Below, in pieces: positions 44,503-57,625 of a DNA stretch of 64,000 nt. Location: assembly GCA_022072175.1 (NCBI GenBank), contig JAJVIE010000003.1, positions 776,001 through 840,000 on the forward strand. Reading direction: 5' to 3'. The notes beneath the pieces were generated by a model. It had not been told where the DNA came from. It did no database searches and worked only from the letters and a program-made list of their open reading frames with translations. The position numbers and the translations under genes are program-made. Position 1 is the first letter of the stretch; each line of letters begins with the position of its first letter. The stretch comes from Candidatus Omnitrophota bacterium. Its GTDB lineage: Bacteria; Omnitrophota; Gorgyraeia; 2-02-FULL-51-18.

Positions 44503-45442
44503 CCTGGATCTGGAACTCGATCTGCAGCGCCCTGAAATGCAGACCCTTGAGAAAATCGTACTGCCTCAGCGCGGGCAGCAGGCGGAAGGAATCCTTTTCG
44601 GTGGTGACGACGTCCGAACAACCGAGCTCACGGCAATGCGCGGCGAAATCCGTCAGCTCCTCCCGGGTGAACTCATGATGATCGTCGAAGCGCGCCGCCA
44701 GGGCGATCTCGGCGCCGAGGGACTCGACGGTCTTCTCGAAGGAGTACGGATCGGCGATGGCGGAGATGACCGCCACCTTGCGGCCGCGAACCTCATGCAA
44801 CCCGCCGACGCGTTCCTGCTGCAGGTCCGCGAACTGCACGGGACGATGGACCGCCTCATAGATCGCGGCCTTGGGCTTGATCTGCTCGATCTTCTGCCGG
44901 ATCCAGGCGACGTTCTTGGAGCCGATGTTGCTCTTGGTGAGGATGAACACATCCGCGCGCGCCAGACTCGACAGCGGCTCGCGCAACGTCCCGTCGGGGA
45001 TAAGGCCTCCGGGGCCGAAGGGCTGTGTCGAGTTGATGTTGACCACATCCAGGTCGCGGTGCAGGCGAAGGTGCTGGAACCCGTCGTCGAGGATCAGGTA
45101 CTGCGCGCCATGCTTCTCCACGGCCTCCCGGGCGGTCTTGACCCTGTCGCGGCCGACCAGGAGCGGGATGTCCTGGAGCTTCTTGCGCATCTCCTGGACC
45201 TCGTCGTCGCCGTAGCCCCGCGTCAGCACCGCGACCTTGCGGCCGTAATGCGCGGTCATTTCCTGAGCGAGCTTGATCACCAGCGGGGTCTTGCCCGTTC
45301 CTCCCCAGGTGATATTGCCGACGCTGATCACGCGCGCCTGGACCTTGCGGATGCGGAACGGCAGGATACGGTAGCTCCACTGACTGAGGCGCACGACCAG
45401 ACCATACAACCACGCCAATAGCGAGGCGAACCTCTTTTTCAT
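44465..45442 (-). CDS. lpxK: Tetraacyldisaccharide 4'-kinase
   Basis: Phosphorylates the lipid A disaccharide at 4'; 325 residues. A short hydrophobic N-terminal segment (ASLLAWLYGLVVRLSQWSYRI) anchors it to the inner membrane. P-loop VGNITWGGTGKTPLVIKLAQ (GGTGKTP 47-53), YLILDDGFQHLRLHRDLDVV near 113, and VVTTEKDSFRLLP near 289. ATG 45442 overlaps the waaA stop (ATGA). The order lpxK next to an LpxL-type gene and waaA fits lipid A-Kdo assembly. Confidence 0.93.
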   Translation of the reverse strand: MKKRFASLLAWLYGLVVRLSQWSYRILPFRIRKVQARVISVGNITWGGTGKTPLVIKLAQEMTAHYGRKVAVLTRGYGDDEVQEMRKKLQDIPLLVGRDRVKTAREAVEKHGAQYLILDDGFQHLRLHRDLDVVNINSTQPFGPGGLIPDGTLREPLSSLARADVFILTKSNIGSKNVAWIRQKIEQIKPKAAIYEAVHRPVQFADLQQERVGGLHEVRGRKVAVISAIADPYSFEKTVESLGAEIALAARFDDHHEFTREELTDFAAHCRELGCSDVVTTEKDSFRLLPALRQYDFLKGLHFRALQIEFQIQDEDDFVRRCLNR

Positions 45443-46806
45443 CGTGACACTCTTCCTTTATCCAGCGGTTGATCGACGCCTGCGCGGGCCCCGGCCCCGA
45501 ACGCCAGGATGCTCTCGACCGTGCGGTCGAGAGCGCCTTTTTGGGCTCGGACCAGGTCCGAGGCGCGCCGGCCCATCTCTTGCCGCGCCGCGGGGTCCTG
45601 GACCAGACGCAGGACCTCGCGCTCGAGCTCCGCAGCGTCGGCGACCTGGATCGCGGCGCCCGCACGCAAAAAATCCCCGGCGACCGTCTTGAAATTGACC
45701 ATCGAGGGGCCGAACAGCACGGCTTTCCCGTAACTGGCCGGTTCGATCGGATTGTGCCCTCCGACCGGCACCAGACTGCCCCCGACAAAAACGACGTCCG
45801 CGGCCGGATACAGAGCCCCGAGGACGCCCATGCGATCGACGATGAGCGGCCGCCCGGGATCGGGCCGGCGCTCGGAGAACAGCGTGTGTCCTCCGCAGCT
45901 CCGGTCGGCGACCCGCGCGACCGCGGACAAGCGCTCCGGATGACGGGGCGCTACGGCCATTTGAAAGCACGGATATTGTGCCTTGAGACGGCCATACATT
46001 TCAAAAAGAATCTGCTCCTCCCCTTCATGGGTGCTGGCCGCCAGGAGCAGGTACGCGTCGGACCTGCGGTAGGCCGTCATCCGCTCGGACCATTCCGCCC
46101 CGGGGTCCGTCGGGGCCCAGTCGTATTTGAGATTGCCCGTCACGCGGACGGCCCCGGGACGGGCTCCGATCCCGATATAGCGCGCCGCCATCTCCTGGCT
46201 CTGCGCGCAGATGAGCTCGACCTGCGCCAGGACCGGAGCGAGCCAGCGCCGGACCTTGCGGTACCCCGGCAGGGCCTTGTCCGACAACCGTGCGTTGACG
46301 ATGCAGACCGGCGCGCCCGCCCGACGCACACCGCGGATGAGCTCGGGCCAGATCTCCGTCTCGAGCAGCACCAGCGCGTGCGGCCGCCAGCCCTCGAGGA
46401 AACGTCCGACCGAACCGCCGAGGTCCACTGGGCAGTAGCAGACGAGATCGCCTGCTTTCTTGGATCTCTCAGCGACCTCCCGCCCGGTCACCGTCGTGAC
46501 CGTGTACAAGCGCCGCAGATCGGGCCTCAGACGGCCCAGCGCTTCTCCGAGTCGGAACGCCAACGCCACCTCTCCCACCGAGACCGCGTGGATCCAGACG
46601 GTGGGACGACCGTCCCTCAGCGCTCTGGCCAGCGCCTCATCCGGCCGACCGAGCCGTTCCCGAAGACCGCGGCTCAACTTGCCCTTGCGAACCAGGGTCG
46701 GCAGACTGACGATGACATAGAGCGCCATCGCCACGGCATACACCGCGCGGGCCGCCGTCCCCCACCCGGCGCTCGCGCGATCAGGCGCGGGGATGGGCTT
46801 TGTCAT
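45439..46806 (-). CDS. waaA: 3-deoxy-D-manno-octulosonic acid transferase
   Basis: Transfers Kdo from CMP-Kdo to lipid IVA; 455 residues. N-terminal hydrophobic anchor ([18 protein letters not shown]). Family motifs: [16 protein letters not shown] near 80, [13 protein letters not shown] near 153, [18 protein letters not shown] near 173, and VTGNLKYD near 232; and [30 protein letters not shown] near 360. ATG 46806 overlaps the end of xerC by 26 bp; a longer reading to 46836 has no support. Mono- or multifunctional Kdo transfer cannot be told. Confidence 0.93.
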   Translation of the reverse strand: MTKPIPAPDRASAGWGTAARAVYAVAMALYVIVSLPTLVRKGKLSRGLRERLGRPDEALARALRDGRPTVWIHAVSVGEVALAFRLGEALGRLRPDLRRLYTVTTVTGREVAERSKKAGDLVCYCPVDLGGSVGRFLEGWRPHALVLLETEIWPELIRGVRRAGAPVCIVNARLSDKALPGYRKVRRWLAPVLAQVELICAQSQEMAARYIGIGARPGAVRVTGNLKYDWAPTDPGAEWSERMTAYRRSDAYLLLAASTHEGEEQILFEMYGRLKAQYPCFQMAVAPRHPERLSAVARVADRSCGGHTLFSERRPDPGRPLIVDRMGVLGALYPAADVVFVGGSLVPVGGHNPIEPASYGKAVLFGPSMVNFKTVAGDFLRAGAAIQVADAAELEREVLRLVQDPAARQEMGRRASDLVRAQKGALDRTVESILAFGAGARAGVDQPLDKGRVSR

Positions 46807-47653
46807 AAGCTTCTTTGAGACGCTGCGTGGATACATGCGTGTAGATCTGTGTCGTCGACAGGTTCTCGTGCCCGAGCAGTTCCTGCACCGAACGCAGATC
46901 GGCGCCCCGGTCGAGCAGATGGGTGGCGAACGAGTGTCTCAGCGTGTGCGGTGTGATACCCGTGCGCTGGCAGACCGCGCGGACATAGCGGTCCAGGATG
47001 CGCCGGACACTGCGGGGGGTCAGGCGGCCCCCCAGGCCGTTCGGCGACCGGCTGACGAACAGCGCCCGTTCCTTGGGAGCGGCCTCCCGCACGGCAAGAT
47101 AATCCCGCAGGGCCCGCGAGGCGGCGCTCCCCAGGTGGCACAGACGTTCCTTGGACCCCTTGCCCATCACGCGGCAGACGCCGCCGATCAGATCGACCGT
47201 ATCGGTGTTGAGCCCTGTCAGTTCGGAGACGCGCATGCCGGTCGAATACAACGTCTCGAGGATCGCTCGATCGCGCAGGCCCTCGGGATCGCGGGCCGGG
47301 GCCTCGAGCAGTTTGAGCGCCTCGGCCTCCGACAACACCGTCGGCAGGGACCTCTCGAGCTTGGGAGACCTCAGGCGCGTCATCGGGTTCTTGTCGACGA
47401 GCTCTTCACGCACGAGGTAGCGGTAGAACGTTCTCAGACAGGCCATCCGTCGGGCCATCGTCCGCTTGGACAGTCCCGCGTTCTTGAGCTGGGCCAGATA
47501 TCCGCGCAGCTGGTCGGTGCTCACCGCGGCCGGAGCGGTCCTGAGCGCGCCATGGAAGTGCCGCAAGTCCTGTTCATAGGCGGAGCAGGTGTGGGCCGAG
47601 TAGTTCTTCTCGACCTTCAGATAACGCAGAAAGCGCCCCAGCTCCTTGTCCAC
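46781..47653 (-). CDS. xerC: Tyrosine recombinase XerC/XerD type
   Basis: Site-specific recombinase for resolving chromosome dimers, 290 residues. The SAM-like N-terminal domain is at 1-90 ([23 protein letters not shown]). Catalytic residues: Arg141, Lys165, His236, Arg239, His262 and the nucleophile Tyr271 in [15 protein letters not shown]. The size and lack of flanking repeats fit a housekeeping Xer, not an integrase. GTG 47653 starts 6 bp after topA. Confidence 0.92.
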   Translation of the reverse strand: MDKELGRFLRYLKVEKNYSAHTCSAYEQDLRHFHGALRTAPAAVSTDQLRGYLAQLKNAGLSKRTMARRMACLRTFYRYLVREELVDKNPMTRLRSPKLERSLPTVLSEAEALKLLEAPARDPEGLRDRAILETLYSTGMRVSELTGLNTDTVDLIGGVCRVMGKGSKERLCHLGSAASRALRDYLAVREAAPKERALFVSRSPNGLGGRLTPRSVRRILDRYVRAVCQRTGITPHTLRHSFATHLLDRGADLRSVQELLGHENLSTTQIYTHVSTQRLKEAYDKAHPRA

Positions 47654-47659
47654 GCGGGG

Positions 47660-49932
<2,273 letters not shown>

Positions 49933-49936
<4 letters not shown>

Positions 49937-51060
49937 GAGATCTTCTCCTCGTATCTTTTGCCGGGCAGTTCCCTCAGGAGCCCCCGGACCGTCAACAACG
50001 ACAAGGCCCGCGCGACGCTCGGAGCGCCCAGACCGGTGCGCTCGGCGATCTCGTCCAAGGAGGCGCCCTCACGCGCTTCGGTGTAGACCCGCAGCATCGT
50101 CTCGTCCTCCGGCGGCGCGGCGGCGATGAGCGACGGTCGCGCCTGGACCAGCTTCTCCCCCAACCCCAAGTCCCTCACCAGCTCGGCCGCCGACACCACG
50201 GGGCGCGCGCCCTGACGGATCAGCCGGTTGGTCCCCTCGGAGGCCGGAGAGTCGATATTGCCGGGGACCGCGTACACATCGCGGCCCTGCTCGAGAGCCG
50301 AATCCACGGTATTGAGAGCTCCGCTCTTGGCTCCGGCCTCCGCGACCACGACCGCCGAGGCCAGGGCGCTGATGAGCCGGTTGCGCATCGGAAAGGACTG
50401 CGGTGTCGCCGGCGCTCTCAAGGCCCGCTCCGAGATCAGCGCTCCGCCGGCGGCCACGATACGCTCGGCCAGCCCCAGGTTCTCCTGAGGGTAGACCTCG
50501 AGCACGCCTCCGCCAAGCACCGCCCAGGTCACCGCTCCCGCGTCCAGAGCGCCCTCATGGGCAGCGGTGTCGATGCCGCGGGCAAGACCGCTGACGATCA
50601 CACACCCGCACGTTCCGAGAGCCGCCGCCAACCCGCGCGCGGTCTTCGAGCCGTACCGGGTCGCTTTGCGAGAACCGACGATGGCGACCGCCGGAGCTGT
50701 CGTCACGGCCGGTAGTCGGCCGATCACCCGCAACACCGCCGGCGGGTCATGGATCGCTTTCAGCGCTTCCGGGTAAGCTTCGTCCCACAACGGCAGCAGA
50801 GCGACCCCCGCCCGCCGGGCTTCTTCGATCTCACGGCGGGCTCCTTCGAGGGCCGAGCCCACGTCAAAAACGCTCCAATCGATGGCCGACAGCTCAGGCA
50901 CACGGCCCAGCCGGACCGGATCCTCGCCGAGCGCTTCGCGCTCGTCGCCATAAGTGCGCACGAGCGCCGCGTAGGCCCGCGCGCCCAGACCCGGCACACG
51001 ATCGAAGGCCAACGTCGCCTCCAGACGGTCCGGGACGGTGATCGGGAGCGACGAGCGCAT
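49933..51060 (-). CDS. dprA: DNA processing protein DprA/Smf
   Basis: Loads RecA on incoming single-stranded DNA in transformation, 375 residues. Rossmann-type core: PAVAIVGSRKATRYGSKTARGLAAALG near 122, VIVSGLARGIDTAAHEGAL near 152, AVLGGGVLEVYPQEN near 178, and SGALNTVDSALEQGRDVYAVPGNI near 240. The N-terminal helical part and a C-terminal winged-helix segment (SLDEIAERTGLGAPSVARALSLL) are both present. ATG 51060 overlaps the aroK stop by one base; a TTG one codon earlier is not needed. Confidence 0.92.
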
Positions 51061-51590
51061 CAACGCCGCCCCCCTCTCAGGAGACCCTCGATCTCGCGGG
51101 CCACCTGCAAGGGCGTGCGGCCGTCGGTTCGCACCTGCGCGTCCGCCTGCTGATAGTAGGGCGCCCGCGCGGCCATGAGCCGACGCACTTCCTCGAGCAG
51201 ATCGGGTTTGTTGGCCAGGAGCGGACGGTGCTTGGAGGAGCGCACCCGCTGATAGACGGTCTCGGGGGTCGCCTGGAGGGAGATGATCCGGCCCGTGGCG
51301 CGAAGAGCCCCGAGGTTCTCGGGATCCACGACGGCACCGCCTCCGGTGGTGATCACCGCGCCCTTTTCGGCGGAAGCCCGTCGGATCGCTTCTTTTTCGA
51401 GGCGTCTGAAATGAGGCTCGCCATCAGCGGCGAAGATCTCGCTGATGCGCCTGCCCTCGGTCCGCTCGATGAGATCATCGACGTCGATGAGCCGCAGGCG
51501 CAGACGGCGCGCGAGGATGCGTCCGACGCTGGATTTGCCCGTACCCATGAACCCGACCAGGACGACGTTCTCCGCGCCCGGCGTCGGCAT
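51060..51590 (-). CDS. aroK: Shikimate kinase
   Basis: 176 residues, phosphorylates shikimate at the 3-OH. P-loop LVGFMGTGKSSVGRILA (12-27), DVDDLIERTEGRRISEIFAADGE near 33, and FRRLEKEAIRRASAEKGAVITTGGG near 58, with the LID Arg in SSKHRPLLA near 113. ATG 51590 shares a base with the aroC stop (TGATG). Follows aroC in the shikimate pathway series. Confidence 0.93.
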   Translation of the reverse strand: MPTPGAENVVLVGFMGTGKSSVGRILARRLRLRLIDVDDLIERTEGRRISEIFAADGEPHFRRLEKEAIRRASAEKGAVITTGGGAVVDPENLGALRATGRIISLQATPETVYQRVRSSKHRPLLANKPDLLEEVRRLMAARAPYYQQADAQVRTDGRTPLQVAREIEGLLRGGRR

Positions 51591-52714
51591 CAAAGCTCTT
51601 GGAGCCCCTTGAGGTAGGCGTCGTGGTTGCGGCGCGTCTCCGCAAGGCTGTCGCCGCCGAACTTCTCGAGATACGCCGCGGCGAGCTCAAAAGCCACCAT
51701 CGCCTCACCCACGACCCCGCAGGCCGGGACGGCCGTCACGTCGGAACGCTCGATGGTCCCGACGTCGGGCTTCTTGGTGTCGATGTTCACGGACGGCAGC
51801 GGCTCCATGAGCGTGGCGTACGGCTTGGTCGCGGCACGCAGCACCAGGAGCTCTCCGTTGGTGACCCCGCCCTCGAACCCTCCGGCCCGGTTGGTGTTGC
51901 GATAGTACCCGCGCTGCGGCGAATAATGGATGGGATCGTGCACGTCCTTGCCAGGTTTGCGCGAAACGTCAAAACCCATACCGACCTCCACGCCTTTGAC
52001 GGCCTGGATCGACATGAGCGCGGCGCAGAGCTTGGCGGTCAAGCGGCGGTCGTAATGAACGAAGCTCCCGAGACCCGGCGGTACGCCCTTGACGACGATC
52101 TCGAAGATGCCGCCGATGGTGTCCTTGGTCTGCCGGGCTTCATCCACCTTGGCCATCATGCGGCGGGTCGCCTCGGGATCGGCGCAATGCATCGGCGAGG
52201 CCTTGGAGCGGTCCCGGATCTCCTCGAACGTCAGGCCCGTGGGATCGAAGGTCTGGCCTCCGATGCTCACCACATGACTGATCAGCTCGACACCGAACTG
52301 CCGCAAGAAGGCCTTGCAGACCCCTCCGACGGCCACGCGGGCCGTCGTCTCGCGGGCGCTGGCCCTCTCGAGGATGTCACGCACGTCCTTGCGCCCGTAC
52401 TTCAGCACCCCCACCAGGTCGGCGTGCCCCGGCCGCGGCCGCTTGACCACCGGCAGTTCATTGATCTTGAAATCCTTGTTGGTGATGGAGAGCGCGATGG
52501 GGCCGCCGAGCGTCTCTTCCCAGCGAACGCCCGAGAGGATCTCGACCTTGTCGGTCTCGATCGTCATGCGTCCGCCCCGGCCATAGCCCTCTTGGCGCCG
52601 GGCAAGTTCGGCGTCCACATCGGCGTTCTTGAGCGGAAGCCCGGCGACCATACCCTCGAGGATGGCGACAAGGGCTTTGCCGTGCGACTCACCGCTGGTC
52701 AAAAATCTCAGCAT
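51590..52714 (-). CDS. aroC: Chorismate synthase
   Basis: 374 residues; FMN-dependent last shikimate step, EPSP to chorismate. MLRFLTSGESHGKALVAILEG is the diagnostic start; RRQEGYGRGGRMTIETDKVEILSG near 40; RPGHADLVGVLKYG near 92; ASARETTARVAVGG near 118; and QAVKGVEVGMGFDVSRKPGKDVHD near 240. GAGG lies before ATG 52714. Placed after the prepilin peptidase, before aroK. Confidence 0.96.
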   Translation of the reverse strand: MLRFLTSGESHGKALVAILEGMVAGLPLKNADVDAELARRQEGYGRGGRMTIETDKVEILSGVRWEETLGGPIALSITNKDFKINELPVVKRPRPGHADLVGVLKYGRKDVRDILERASARETTARVAVGGVCKAFLRQFGVELISHVVSIGGQTFDPTGLTFEEIRDRSKASPMHCADPEATRRMMAKVDEARQTKDTIGGIFEIVVKGVPPGLGSFVHYDRRLTAKLCAALMSIQAVKGVEVGMGFDVSRKPGKDVHDPIHYSPQRGYYRNTNRAGGFEGGVTNGELLVLRAATKPYATLMEPLPSVNIDTKKPDVGTIERSDVTAVPACGVVGEAMVAFELAAAYLEKFGGDSLAETRRNHDAYLKGLQEL

Positions 52715-52727
52715 CGTATTTTTCCTC

Positions 52728-53513
52728 TTAACCCAAACCTATCATCTGTATATACCACCGGATGGAGCTTTGTCCAAAAAAAATGTACAAAACCGCCCCC
52801 AGAGCCAGGTATGGGCCGAACGGGATCCGCTCCTCGCCGGTCGTCCAGCGGAGCGTCAATCCCGCGATGGCGCCGGTAAAGGAAGATGCCAACACCGTCC
52901 ACAACACACCCTGCCAGCCGATGACGGCTCCGATCATCGCCAGGAGCTTGACGTCGCCTCCGCCCATCGCTTCTTTCTTGAGGATCTTCTCCGCCAAGGT
53001 CCCCGCCAGGTACAGGAACCCCCCTCCGGCCAAGAGGCCGGCCAACGACGCCAGAGCCCCGCCCCACCACACCTCGGATCCGTGCAGCGAGGGCCACACG
53101 GTCGAGACGATCAGGCCGATCACCATACCGGGCAGCGTGATCTCATCGGGGATGATCTGGTATCTCATGTCGATGACGGTCTCCACCAACAGGGCCAGCG
53201 CCATCGACAGATACACGACACCCGCCGGCGTCAGGCCGAACGTCGTGTAGAAGAGCGCGAACAGCGCCGCTCCGGCCAACTCGACGGCAGGGTACACCCA
53301 GGAGATCCCGGCGCGGCAGTCGCGGCAACGTCCCCGGAGCAGAACGTAGCTCAGCACGGGAATGTTGTCATGCCAACGGATGGGTTTTTTGCAAGCGACG
53401 CAGTGCGATGCCGGGAAGACGATCGAGCGGTCCTCGGGCAGACGGACGATGCAAACGTTGAGGAAGCTCCCGACGCAGGCCCCGAGAAGAGCCGCGAGGA
53501 TCACCTCCGCCAT
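52728..53513 (-). CDS. pilD: Prepilin peptidase (type IV leader peptidase family)
   Basis: Integral membrane aspartic protease of 261 residues that cuts class III prepilin leaders and usually N-methylates them. Residues 38-66 hold two CxxC pairs (CVACKKPIRWHDN... and CRDC), the cysteine-containing methyltransferase domain. Catalytic aspartates are likely D115 (ETVIDMRYQIIPDE) and D187 (GGGDVKLLAMIGA). About seven transmembrane segments are seen. ATG 53513 overlaps aroE by 13 bp. It indicates type IV pili, type II secretion or competence pili elsewhere. Confidence 0.93.
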   Translation of the reverse strand: MAEVILAALLGACVGSFLNVCIVRLPEDRSIVFPASHCVACKKPIRWHDNIPVLSYVLLRGRCRDCRAGISWVYPAVELAGAALFALFYTTFGLTPAGVVYLSMALALLVETVIDMRYQIIPDEITLPGMVIGLIVSTVWPSLHGSEVWWGGALASLAGLLAGGGFLYLAGTLAEKILKKEAMGGGDVKLLAMIGAVIGWQGVLWTVLASSFTGAIAGLTLRWTTGEERIPFGPYLALGAVLYIFFGQSSIRWYIQMIGLG

Positions 53514-54399
53514 GGCGCGAGGATCTCCATCATACGCTCACGCACGCCGTCCTGACGTCCGGTCCATAGACCGTAGGCGAGCGCGGCTTGAGAGGCGAGC
53601 ATCCCGATGCCGTTGGCGCGTTCCAGACCAAGCGCCGCGGCTTGCTTCAAAAGAGGTGTTTGGGCCGGGGCGTAGACCAGATCGTAGACCTTGGGGTGTC
53701 CGCCCAACCGCTTGAGGTCCACCGGGAGCGAGTCGCCCGGCTTCATGCCCAGCGAGGTCGTGTTGACCACCAGGTCCAACCGCTCCCCTTGCAACTCCTC
53801 GATGGACGATACCGCTTCGATGTCGGTCTCCGGAAAATACCCGGCCAGATACTCGGCCAACCCGTGGGCGCGGTCAGGCGTGCGGTTCAGGATATGGAGC
53901 TGTCCGGCGCCGGCGGCGGCCATCGCCGCGGCCACACCGCGCCCCGAACCGCCGGCGCCGAGCATGAGGACCGCGCGTGAGCGGATATCCATGCCCAGGT
54001 CCAGACGCAGCGACTGAAGGAACCCCGCGCCGTCGGTATTGTATCCGTACAATCGCCCGTCACGGTTGACGATGGTGTTGATCGCCCCGATACAGCGGTC
54101 GACGTCCTCGGGGATCTCGTCGAGGTATTGCAGGACCTGTTCCTTGTGCGGGATGGTGATGTTGGCGCCGCGCATGCCCATAGAGCGCATCGCCTCCACG
54201 GCCAGGCCCAATCGGGAGCGCTCCACCCGGAACGCCAGATAGACGGCGTTGATCCCCTGCTCCCCGAAGATCGTGTTATGGATGAGCGGCGACAGCGAGT
54301 GCTCGACAGGGTCCCCGAAGATGCCGTAGAGAGCCGTCGTAGCGTCGATGCGGTGCGGGCGCGGACCGCCCGCAGAGGAGTTGTCCGCGCCGCCCGACA

Positions 54400-54400
<1 letters not shown>
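53501..54400 (-). CDS. aroE: Shikimate 5-dehydrogenase
   Basis: NADPH-dependent reduction of 3-dehydroshikimate, 299 residues. TALYGIFGDPVEHSLSPLIHN is the substrate-binding start, GANITIPHKEQVLQYLDE with catalytic Lys near 84, TDGAGFLQSLRLD near 121, VLMLGAGGSGRGVAAAMAAAG as the NADP fold near 142, NTTSLGMKPGDSLP near 215, and GMLASQAALAYGLWTGR near 263. Start ATG 54400 shares a base with the leuA stop (TGATG). A 20-residue variable N-terminal extension (Ser/Gly/Pro-rich) precedes the domain. Confidence 0.94.
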
Positions 54401-55953
<1,553 letters not shown>

Positions 55954-55990
55954 GTGGACTACCTCCCCAATGAGTGGATGAAAGGACCTG

Positions 55991-56002
55991 TCAACGCGTT
56001 GA
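55991..56002. promoter_or_regulatory. 12-bp perfect palindrome upstream of leuA
   Basis: TCAACGCGTTGA is a perfect palindrome 38 bp upstream of the leuA start, overlapping a TTGACA (minus strand, 55994-55989) for which no convincing -10 is seen. It may be an operator for a leucine or branched-chain regulator; this is speculation based on position. Confidence 0.3.
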
Positions 56003-56003
56003 G

Positions 56004-56051
56004 AAAAGATGCTCCGCCCGCCGCCGGCAGGCAAGTCGCTGGAGGAGCATC
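56004..56051 (-). terminator. Terminator after ilvC
   Basis: On the minus strand GATGCTCC and GGAGCATC form an 8-bp stem around a 28-nt loop that has inner pairing of its own, followed directly by TTTTCTC. It starts about 37 bp after the ilvC stop and separates ilvBNC from leuA. Confidence 0.6.
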
Positions 56052-56087
56052 GCGTTGATCGGGGTCCTTCGGATCCTCATCGGTTCT

Positions 56088-57074
56088 TTACATCCACCTC
56101 ATCATGGAACGCAGCTTGGTGCCCACGCGCTCGATCGCGTGGTCGTCGTCGGCGTGGCGCAGTTTCTCGAAGCGGCGCTTGCCGGCGTGATAGTCTGACA
56201 GGAACTCCTTGGCGAACTTGCCCTTGCGGATCTCGGCCAGGACCTTCTGCATCTCCTTACGGGCGTTCTTGCCCACGATGCGCGGACCGCGCGTCAGGTC
56301 ACCGAACTCCGCTGTGTCCGACACTCTCTTGCGCATTCCCTGGATGCCCTGCGCGTAGATCAGGTCGGTGATCAGCTTGAGCTCGTGCAGGCACTCGAAG
56401 TAGGCGATCTCGGGTTGATAGCCGGCTTTGACCAGCGTCTCGAACCCGGCCTTGACCAGCGCGCTCACACCGCCGCACAGCACGGTCTGCTCGCCGAAGA
56501 GGTCCGTCTCGGTCTCCTCTCGGAACGTCGTCTCGATGACGCCCGCGCGGGTGCCGCCGAGCGCCTTGGCGTACGCCAGCGCGATCTTCTTACAGCTCTT
56601 GGTGGCGTCCTGGTAGACCGCGATCAGGCAGGGCACGCCCTTGCCCTCTTCGTACTGACGGCGCACCAGTGAACCGGGCCCCTTGGGGGCGACCATGAAC
56701 ACGTCGACATCCTTGGGCGGGACGATCTGCTTGAAATGGATGTTGAAACCGTGCGAGAACGCCAGCGCCTTTCCCTTGGTCAGGTACGGGGCGACCGAGC
56801 GGCGGTAGATCTCCGCCTGGAGCGGGTCCTGCGCCAGGATGATGATGACGTCGGCCTTCTGCGCGGCCTCGTCGGCGCTGACGGGCTTGAACCCGTCCCG
56901 CAGGGCCTGGTCGTAGTTCGGGCCGCCCGGCCTCTGGGCGATGATGACCTTCACGCCGCTGTCGCGCAGGTTGAGCGCCTGGCCGCGGCCCTGGATGCCG
57001 TAGCCGATGACGGCGACCGTCCTCGAGGTGATCTGCTTGAGGTCGGCGTCCTTGTCGTAGTAGATCTTGGCCAT
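56088..57074 (-). CDS. ilvC: Ketol-acid reductoisomerase, class I (short form)
   Basis: Valine/isoleucine pathway enzyme of 328 residues. NADP fold [21 protein letters not shown] near 21; this differs from the common GYGSQGHA form. Other motifs: [30 protein letters not shown] near 122, [25 protein letters not shown] near 182 with the acidic Mg ligands, and the C-terminal knotted domain [24 protein letters not shown] precedes ATG 57074. Last gene before the terminator of the ilv unit. Confidence 0.94.
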   Translation of the reverse strand: MAKIYYDKDADLKQITSRTVAVIGYGIQGRGQALNLRDSGVKVIIAQRPGGPNYDQALRDGFKPVSADEAAQKADVIIILAQDPLQAEIYRRSVAPYLTKGKALAFSHGFNIHFKQIVPPKDVDVFMVAPKGPGSLVRRQYEEGKGVPCLIAVYQDATKSCKKIALAYAKALGGTRAGVIETTFREETETDLFGEQTVLCGGVSALVKAGFETLVKAGYQPEIAYFECLHELKLITDLIYAQGIQGMRKRVSDTAEFGDLTRGPRIVGKNARKEMQKVLAEIRKGKFAKEFLSDYHAGKRRFEKLRHADDDHAIERVGTKLRSMMRWM

Positions 57075-57087
57075 GTGCTGCTCCTTG

Positions 57088-57597
57088 TTAATCCTTGGTT
57101 TTCTTGGACAGCGCGACCGCTCCGGTCTGCGCGATCTCGACGATGCCCAACTGTCTCAGGGCCTCGAACAACTTCTTGCGGTTCTCGCGCGTCTCGGTGC
57201 AGACGAGCGTGAAGATCTTGGGTCCGTCGTCCACGATGGAGAGCGAGAACTGACGCGCCAGTTCGTCCACGCTCTTGCGGACGGCCGGTTGATTGCGCAG
57301 CTTGACCAGCATCAGCTCGCGATCGATGAACTCCTCCTCCGTCAGGTCCTGGACCTTGATGACGTCGATGAGCTTATTGAGCTGCTTCTTGATCTGCTCG
57401 ATGGTCCGCGCGTCCCCGTGCGATACGAGCGTGATGCGCGAGATCGTCGCGTCCTCGGTCTCGCCTACGGCCAGCGAGTCGATGTTGAAGCCCCGGGCCG
57501 AGAAGAGGCCGACGACGTGCGAAAGCACGCCGGAGCGGTTCTCCACCAGCACCGAGAGGATACGTTCTTGGATCGGGGTCGGATCGTGTTGTGCCAT
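57088..57597 (-). CDS. ilvN: Acetolactate synthase small (regulatory) subunit
   Basis: 169 residues. N-terminal ACT domain ([34 protein letters not shown]), where valine-type feedback binds, followed by the ALS_ss_C domain ([26 protein letters not shown]). GGAG precedes ATG 57597. It lies between ilvB and ilvC and would form a complex with IlvB. Confidence 0.94.
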   Translation of the reverse strand: MAQHDPTPIQERILSVLVENRSGVLSHVVGLFSARGFNIDSLAVGETEDATISRITLVSHGDARTIEQIKKQLNKLIDVIKVQDLTEEEFIDRELMLVKLRNQPAVRKSVDELARQFSLSIVDDGPKIFTLVCTETRENRKKLFEALRQLGIVEIAQTGAVALSKKTKD

Positions 57598-57625
57598 TGT
57601 CGCGGTTTCTCCGTGCGGTCCTGGA

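Noticed and set aside
55966-55994. A standard promoter for leuA at TTGACA 55994-55989
   Set aside because: The expected -10 at 17 bp reads ATTGGG, with no good alternative at 16 or 18 bp; kept only as a possible operator site.
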